From Syntrophomonadaceae bacterium (GTDB lineage: Bacteria; Bacillota_B; Syntrophomonadia; Syntrophomonadales; Syntrophomonadaceae), in contig DAOUSQ010000079.1 in assembly GCA_030627145.1 (NCBI GenBank), positions 1 through 5,533 of the forward strand: a DNA stretch of 5,533 bases, read 5' to 3'. The position numbers and the translations under genes are program-made. The notes beneath the pieces were generated by a model. The model did not search any database, was not told the origin of the DNA, and worked only from the letters and a program-made list of their open reading frames with translations. Positions 5,532 to 5,533 of the stretch are shown here, in pieces. The first letter of the stretch is position 1, and every line of letters begins with the position of its first letter.

Positions 5532-5533
5532 TG

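Overview
The window is AT-rich bacterial DNA. The AT content, strong purine-rich ribosome binding sites (GGAG, AGGGGG), TTG and GTG starts and the protein families present fit a low-GC Firmicute (Bacillota, probably clostridial). This is inference; no rRNA or other phylogenetic marker is present.

Left part (1-2300), a scarred region. It opens with the C-terminal end of an ADP-ribosylglycohydrolase gene on the + strand, whose stop codon lies inside a small hairpin repeat. Next comes an antisense scrap of a metallo-beta-lactamase-fold gene (315-422), then a major facilitator superfamily transporter (491-1790, +) split into two frames at a run of nine T. The last codons of the transporter run into a 127-bp partial copy (1771-1897) of the permease gene that stands intact 751 bp downstream. 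A decayed, unrecognised coding stretch (1899-2203) follows, and the region ends in a strong, probably bidirectional terminator (2249-2294).

Middle part (2329-3843), an operon on the - strand. It encodes a small ABC ATPase (3190-3843) and a UPF0014-family permease (2329-3126). Together they match the FetAB (YbbL/YbbM) type, described in E. coli as an iron exporter linked to oxidative stress. Both genes look intact, with all ATPase motifs present. The 357-bp region upstream holds a candidate promoter, AT-rich palindromes, a GC-rich palindrome and a 54-codon open stretch without a start.

Right part (4201-5533), small genes. A short single-span membrane protein (-) and a UPF0158-family protein (+) are divergently arranged around a 191-bp region that holds a perfect 12-bp palindrome just downstream of a TATAAT box. 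A YjcQ-like winged-helix protein (-) faces the UPF0158 gene. The last bases form an inverted repeat cut by the window edge.

I did not find a convincing new multi-gene system. The most notable signals are the poly-T frameshift in the transporter, the truncated fetB duplicate that supplies the transporter's stop codon, and the series of gene fragments, which together suggest repeated recombination at 284-2203.
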